From: a virus
Length of the DNA stretch: 41,340 nt
Virus record (IMG/VR): IMGVR_UViG_3300022752_000145
Coordinates: 1-41,340 of that record
Direction: 5' to 3' (one strand)
Shown: piece by piece, positions 38,764 to 41,340 of the stretch
Position numbering within the stretch: position 1 is the stretch's first letter
Layout: every line of letters starts with the position of its first letter
Made by a program: the position numbers and the translations under genes
Notes under the pieces: model-generated
What the model saw: only the letters and a program-made list of their open reading frames with translations
Told to the model about the DNA's origin: nothing
The model's database searches: none

Positions 38764-39344
38764 TTATAAGAAAAGATAATCTTAAACTTGTTTCTGTTTC
38801 TGATATTGTATTGAATAGTGAACCAAAACCATTTATTTTTGATGGCAAAATTGATCCTGTTTTTCTATCAAACGTTCTTTTTGATAGAATGCAAGAATTA
38901 GGTGGTATAGGTTTGTCTGCTAATCAAGTTGGTTTAAACTTGTCTGTTTTTATAATGGGTAATGAAGAAGCGAGACTTGATATATTCAATCCAACAATAA
39001 CAGGGGAAAGTAAAGAAAAGAGCAATTTTAATGAGGGATGTTTATCTTTTCCTGGTATTACTTTAGATATTAAAAGACCTATATCTATAGAAGTAGAATA
39101 CTTTAATAATAAGGGCGAGAAAATTGAAACTTACTTGACAGGATTAACTGCCAGAATTTTCCAGCATGAATACGATCACATGCTGGGAAAAACATTCAAA
39201 GATCATGTGTCTCCTATGAAATGGGCAATGGCAGTCAAAAAATTCAAGCATAAAAAAGAGAAAATCGTCAAAAAACATGCTGCTAAAATAGCATATGATA
39301 TGCTTAAAGATGTCCAAAATAATGCTAGTGAAGTAAGTCGTTGA
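38760..39344 (+). CDS. def: Peptide deformylase
   Basis: A 194-aa metalloenzyme that removes the formyl group from nascent proteins. All three motifs are intact: GLSANQVG (51-58; in place of GLAAPQVG), EGCLSFPG (92-99, Cys94 metal ligand) and HEYDH (136-140). Phage-encoded deformylases are known in marine T4-like phages and are thought to act on high-turnover proteins during infection. The C-terminal ~40 residues are a basic extension (KKFKHKKEKIVKKHA). It lies at the end of the 47-46 operon; a sigma70 promoter for the next gene follows. Confidence 0.9.
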   Translation: MIIRKDNLKLVSVSDIVLNSEPKPFIFDGKIDPVFLSNVLFDRMQELGGIGLSANQVGLNLSVFIMGNEEARLDIFNPTITGESKEKSNFNEGCLSFPGITLDIKRPISIEVEYFNNKGEKIETYLTGLTARIFQHEYDHMLGKTFKDHVSPMKWAMAVKKFKHKKEKIVKKHAAKIAYDMLKDVQNNASEVSR

Positions 39345-39375
39345 TATCAAATAACTTTTATTTTTAGTGTAGGAC

Positions 39376-39404
39376 TTGACAAAGGTGCCAATACCTTATA
39401 TAAT
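39376..39404 (+). promoter_or_regulatory. Sigma70 promoter for the VWA gene
   Basis: TTGACA (39376-39381), a 17-nt spacer and TATAAT (39399-39404) are full consensus. A strong AAGGAGG (39416-39422) and the ATG at 39427 follow, so this gene is likely expressed early and strongly. Confidence 0.92.
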
Positions 39405-39426
39405 ATTGATATATTAAGGAGGCACC

Positions 39427-41340
39427 ATGCTTAATGTAGCAAACAGTAAATCAGTTCTAGCCAAGCTCTTGGCGCAAGAAAATCTCAAGGTTGAGCATCG
39501 TAAAGTTCAAACCGCATACTTTGATCCGAAGAATCGACTTCTTGTTCTCCCTATTTGGAAAGACATGTCCAATGATCTGTATGATCTTTTGGTTGGGCAT
39601 GAAGTCGGTCATGCTTGGGAAACGCCCCCAGACGGATGGCATGACGCAGTAACTGCTCATCCAAAAGGGTTTAAATCATATCTTAATGTGGTCGAGGATG
39701 CTCGTATCGAGAAAAAAATTAAATCTAGATACCCAGGTCTTCGATCATCTTTCTATAAAGCATACAAAGATTTACATGATAAAGACTTCTTTGGGTTGTC
39801 TAAATATGACATAAACAAATTGCCCTTGATTGACCGAATCAATGTTCATTATAAGTTAGGTCCATTTATGAATGTCCCTTTCAAAGATCAAGAGCATGTA
39901 TTTCTTAAACGTATCGACAATATTTCTACTTGGGATGATGTCTTAAATATCGCCAAAGACTTATACGAGTATCGTAAAGAAGAAATGCAAACAGAATTCG
40001 ATACAATGCCCGACGAATGGGATGAGGGGGATTCTAGTGATTTTGATGATTTTGATGATGCTGGCGGTGAAGGTAATGGCAGATCTGGCAGTTCAGAAAG
40101 TAGTTTGAGTGAAGAGGGCGACGAAGACAGCGATTCAGATTTAAAAAGTAATGCTAGAAAGGGCGGCCGATCAAAAGAGAAAGATCCTAAGTCTCTAACT
40201 GATATGCATTTTCGAGAAAAAGAGAAATCACTGATTTCCGATAAAATCAAACCTTATGTATATGTAGATTTGCATTACCCGAAAAACTGGAGACATTGTA
40301 TTATTTCACACAGCGATGTTTATTCCAGGTTAGATTGGTCCTATGCTGATAATTTTAAAAATGTACTAGTGGAGTATAATGTTGATTCTACACATGCTGA
40401 AATACTAAATAGTTCAACTTTATTGTCTCAGTATAAGGAGAGAAATAGTAAATTTATTTCCTATTTGGTAAAAGAATTTGAGCTGAAACGTAATGCTAAG
40501 CAATACGCGAGAGCAAACGTATCAAAAACAGGAGAACTTGATACGGAAAAAGTTTGGTCGTATAAATTGCGAGATGATTTATTCAAACGAGTAACTCAAA
40601 TTCCTAAGGGCAAAAATCATGGTATGATAATGCTCATTGATTGGTCAGGTTCTATGTCGGATTGTCTTTCTGATACTATAGAACAAACTCTTATTCTAGC
40701 AGATTTTTGTAAAAAAATTAATATTCCGTTTGGTGTTTATGCTTTTTCGGATTGCTCTTATCTAAGTAAATTATCTAATAGTGATAAAGAAAATGATTGG
40801 CCCATGGTAGAAAATGCATTAGTTGTATTTGAATATAAGCATTTCAATATGATTGAATTCATGAATAGTAATATGAGTGTTACCCAATACAATGAGGCAC
40901 AAAAAAGACTGTTGCAAATTGCTAAGGCTTTTGATACATTCTCAAATTCAAAATTGGGATATGAGGGCATTTCTTTAAGACAAGCTTTACACAGGGCTAT
41001 TCCGAAAGAACTTAGTCTTAACGGAACACCTTTAAATGAAGCATTAATTATCTGTCAAAATTTAGTTGCAGACTTTAAAGAATCATATCGTCTAGATATC
41101 ATGAATTTTATTGTATTGTCCGATGGTGAAGGAAAAGATTTAGATGTTATTTTCAAAGAAGGTAGAAGAAGACTTATTAATTACGAATTAAACTCAAGAG
41201 AAAAAAATAATTATCATTTAATCATTAAGGATGTCAAAAATAACGTTATCGGAAATACCTTTCCCGGGGAATCTATTACTCATGCGTTTCTTCGCATGAT
41301 TAAAAATAGATGTAATGCAAATATTATTGGTTTTTATATT
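39427..41340 (+). CDS. CobT-like metallopeptidase-VWA protein, 3' end outside window
   Basis: An open frame of 638 codons that runs through the right edge. The N-terminal domain has HEVGHAWETP (H58, E59, H62), a zinc-protease HExxH, and LNVVEDARIEKKI (E90), a plausible third ligand. A very acidic linker (about 195-240: DEWDEGDSSDFDDFDD and a Ser/Glu/Asp run) joins a C-terminal von Willebrand A domain whose metal site is LIDWSGSMSD (D405, S407, S409). Phages of marine T4-like type carry such CobT-like proteins, often with a CobS/MoxR-like AAA+ partner, which may lie beyond the window. The substrate is unknown. It has its own sigma70 promoter. Confidence 0.8.
   Translation, partial: MLNVANSKSVLAKLLAQENLKVEHRKVQTAYFDPKNRLLVLPIWKDMSNDLYDLLVGHEVGHAWETPPDGWHDAVTAHPKGFKSYLNVVEDARIEKKIKSRYPGLRSSFYKAYKDLHDKDFFGLSKYDINKLPLIDRINVHYKLGPFMNVPFKDQEHVFLKRIDNISTWDDVLNIAKDLYEYRKEEMQTEFDTMPDEWDEGDSSDFDDFDDAGGEGNGRSGSSESSLSEEGDEDSDSDLKSNARKGGRSKEKDPKSLTDMHFREKEKSLISDKIKPYVYVDLHYPKNWRHCIISHSDVYSRLDWSYADNFKNVLVEYNVDSTHAEILNSSTLLSQYKERNSKFISYLVKEFELKRNAKQYARANVSKTGELDTEKVWSYKLRDDLFKRVTQIPKGKNHGMIMLIDWSGSMSDCLSDTIEQTLILADFCKKINIPFGVYAFSDCSYLSKLSNSDKENDWPMVENALVVFEYKHFNMIEFMNSNMSVTQYNEAQKRLLQIAKAFDTFSNSKLGYEGISLRQALHRAIPKELSLNGTPLNEALIICQNLVADFKESYRLDIMNFIVLSDGEGKDLDVIFKEGRRRLINYELNSREKNNYHLIIKDVKNNVIGNTFPGESITHAFLRMIKNRCNANIIGFYI

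Noticed and set aside
1-41340. tRNA genes, integrase or attachment sites
   Set aside because: I saw no cloverleaf-like sequence or integrase motif; all gaps are short and accounted for, but I could not run a tRNA scan.
1-41340. Minus-strand ORFs
   Set aside because: They are shadows of strong + strand genes, without ribosome-binding sites or family resemblance.

Overview
This window is a 41.3-kb piece of an AT-rich, T4-like (contractile-tailed) bacteriophage genome. All convincing genes lie on the + strand, packed with 1-20 nt overlaps or very short gaps. The T4 order 13-14-15-16-17-18-19-20-67/68-21-22-23, then uvsY-uvsW-55 and 47-46, is kept. Late promoters match the T4 gp55 box TATAAATA exactly. 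The many 2-oxoglutarate/Fe(II) oxygenases, a phage peptide deformylase, a CobT-like VWA metallopeptidase and the strong AT bias resemble marine or freshwater T4-like phages (cyanophage or pelagiphage type). The host cannot be fixed from this sequence.

Layout. (1) 1-4212: accessory cluster with three oxygenase genes (one holding two oxygenase domains), a glycosyltransferase, a methyltransferase and one unknown. (2) 4224-10304: putative tail-fibre/adhesin region. It contains a helical protein, a 42-aa ORF, three tandem paralogues each built of six kelch-like ~46-residue repeats, a BppU-like protein and a tail-fibre protein. (3) 10285-23023: neck, terminase, sheath, tube, portal, prohead core, protease, scaffold and major capsid genes, closed by a strong intrinsic terminator. 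(4) 23101-28590: a tube-fold protein, a glycosyltransferase, uvsY, a uvsW gene split by an HNH homing-endonuclease gene, an Sm-like protein and late sigma factor 55. (5) 28628-35833: a 7-deazaguanine DNA-modification cluster (queE, folE, glycosyltransferase, dpdA-like transglycosylase, small T-fold protein, second glycosyltransferase, galE-like, queD). (6) 35826-41340: a frameshifted small gene, 47 (frameshifted), 46, def and the start of a large HExxH-VWA protein that runs off the right edge.

How it works together. Late genes appear to be read from gp55 boxes at 8274, 14907, 20508, 23076 and 26418. The modification cluster and the VWA gene have near-perfect sigma70 promoters (28574, 31461, 39376), as expected for early expression. 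FolE, QueD and QueE would make 7-carboxy-7-deazaguanine; no queC is visible here. The DpdA-like enzyme would place a deazaguanine in DNA. The upstream glycosyltransferase and the DpdA-like protein end in nearly the same short tail (GLESLFA / SLEGLFA), which resembles the T4 sliding-clamp-binding motif and suggests replication-coupled modification. The most unusual items are this shared tail, the triple kelch-repeat adhesin set, the uvsW gene in pieces, and a palindrome that places a late promoter inside a hairpin sequestering the next gene's ribosome-binding site.
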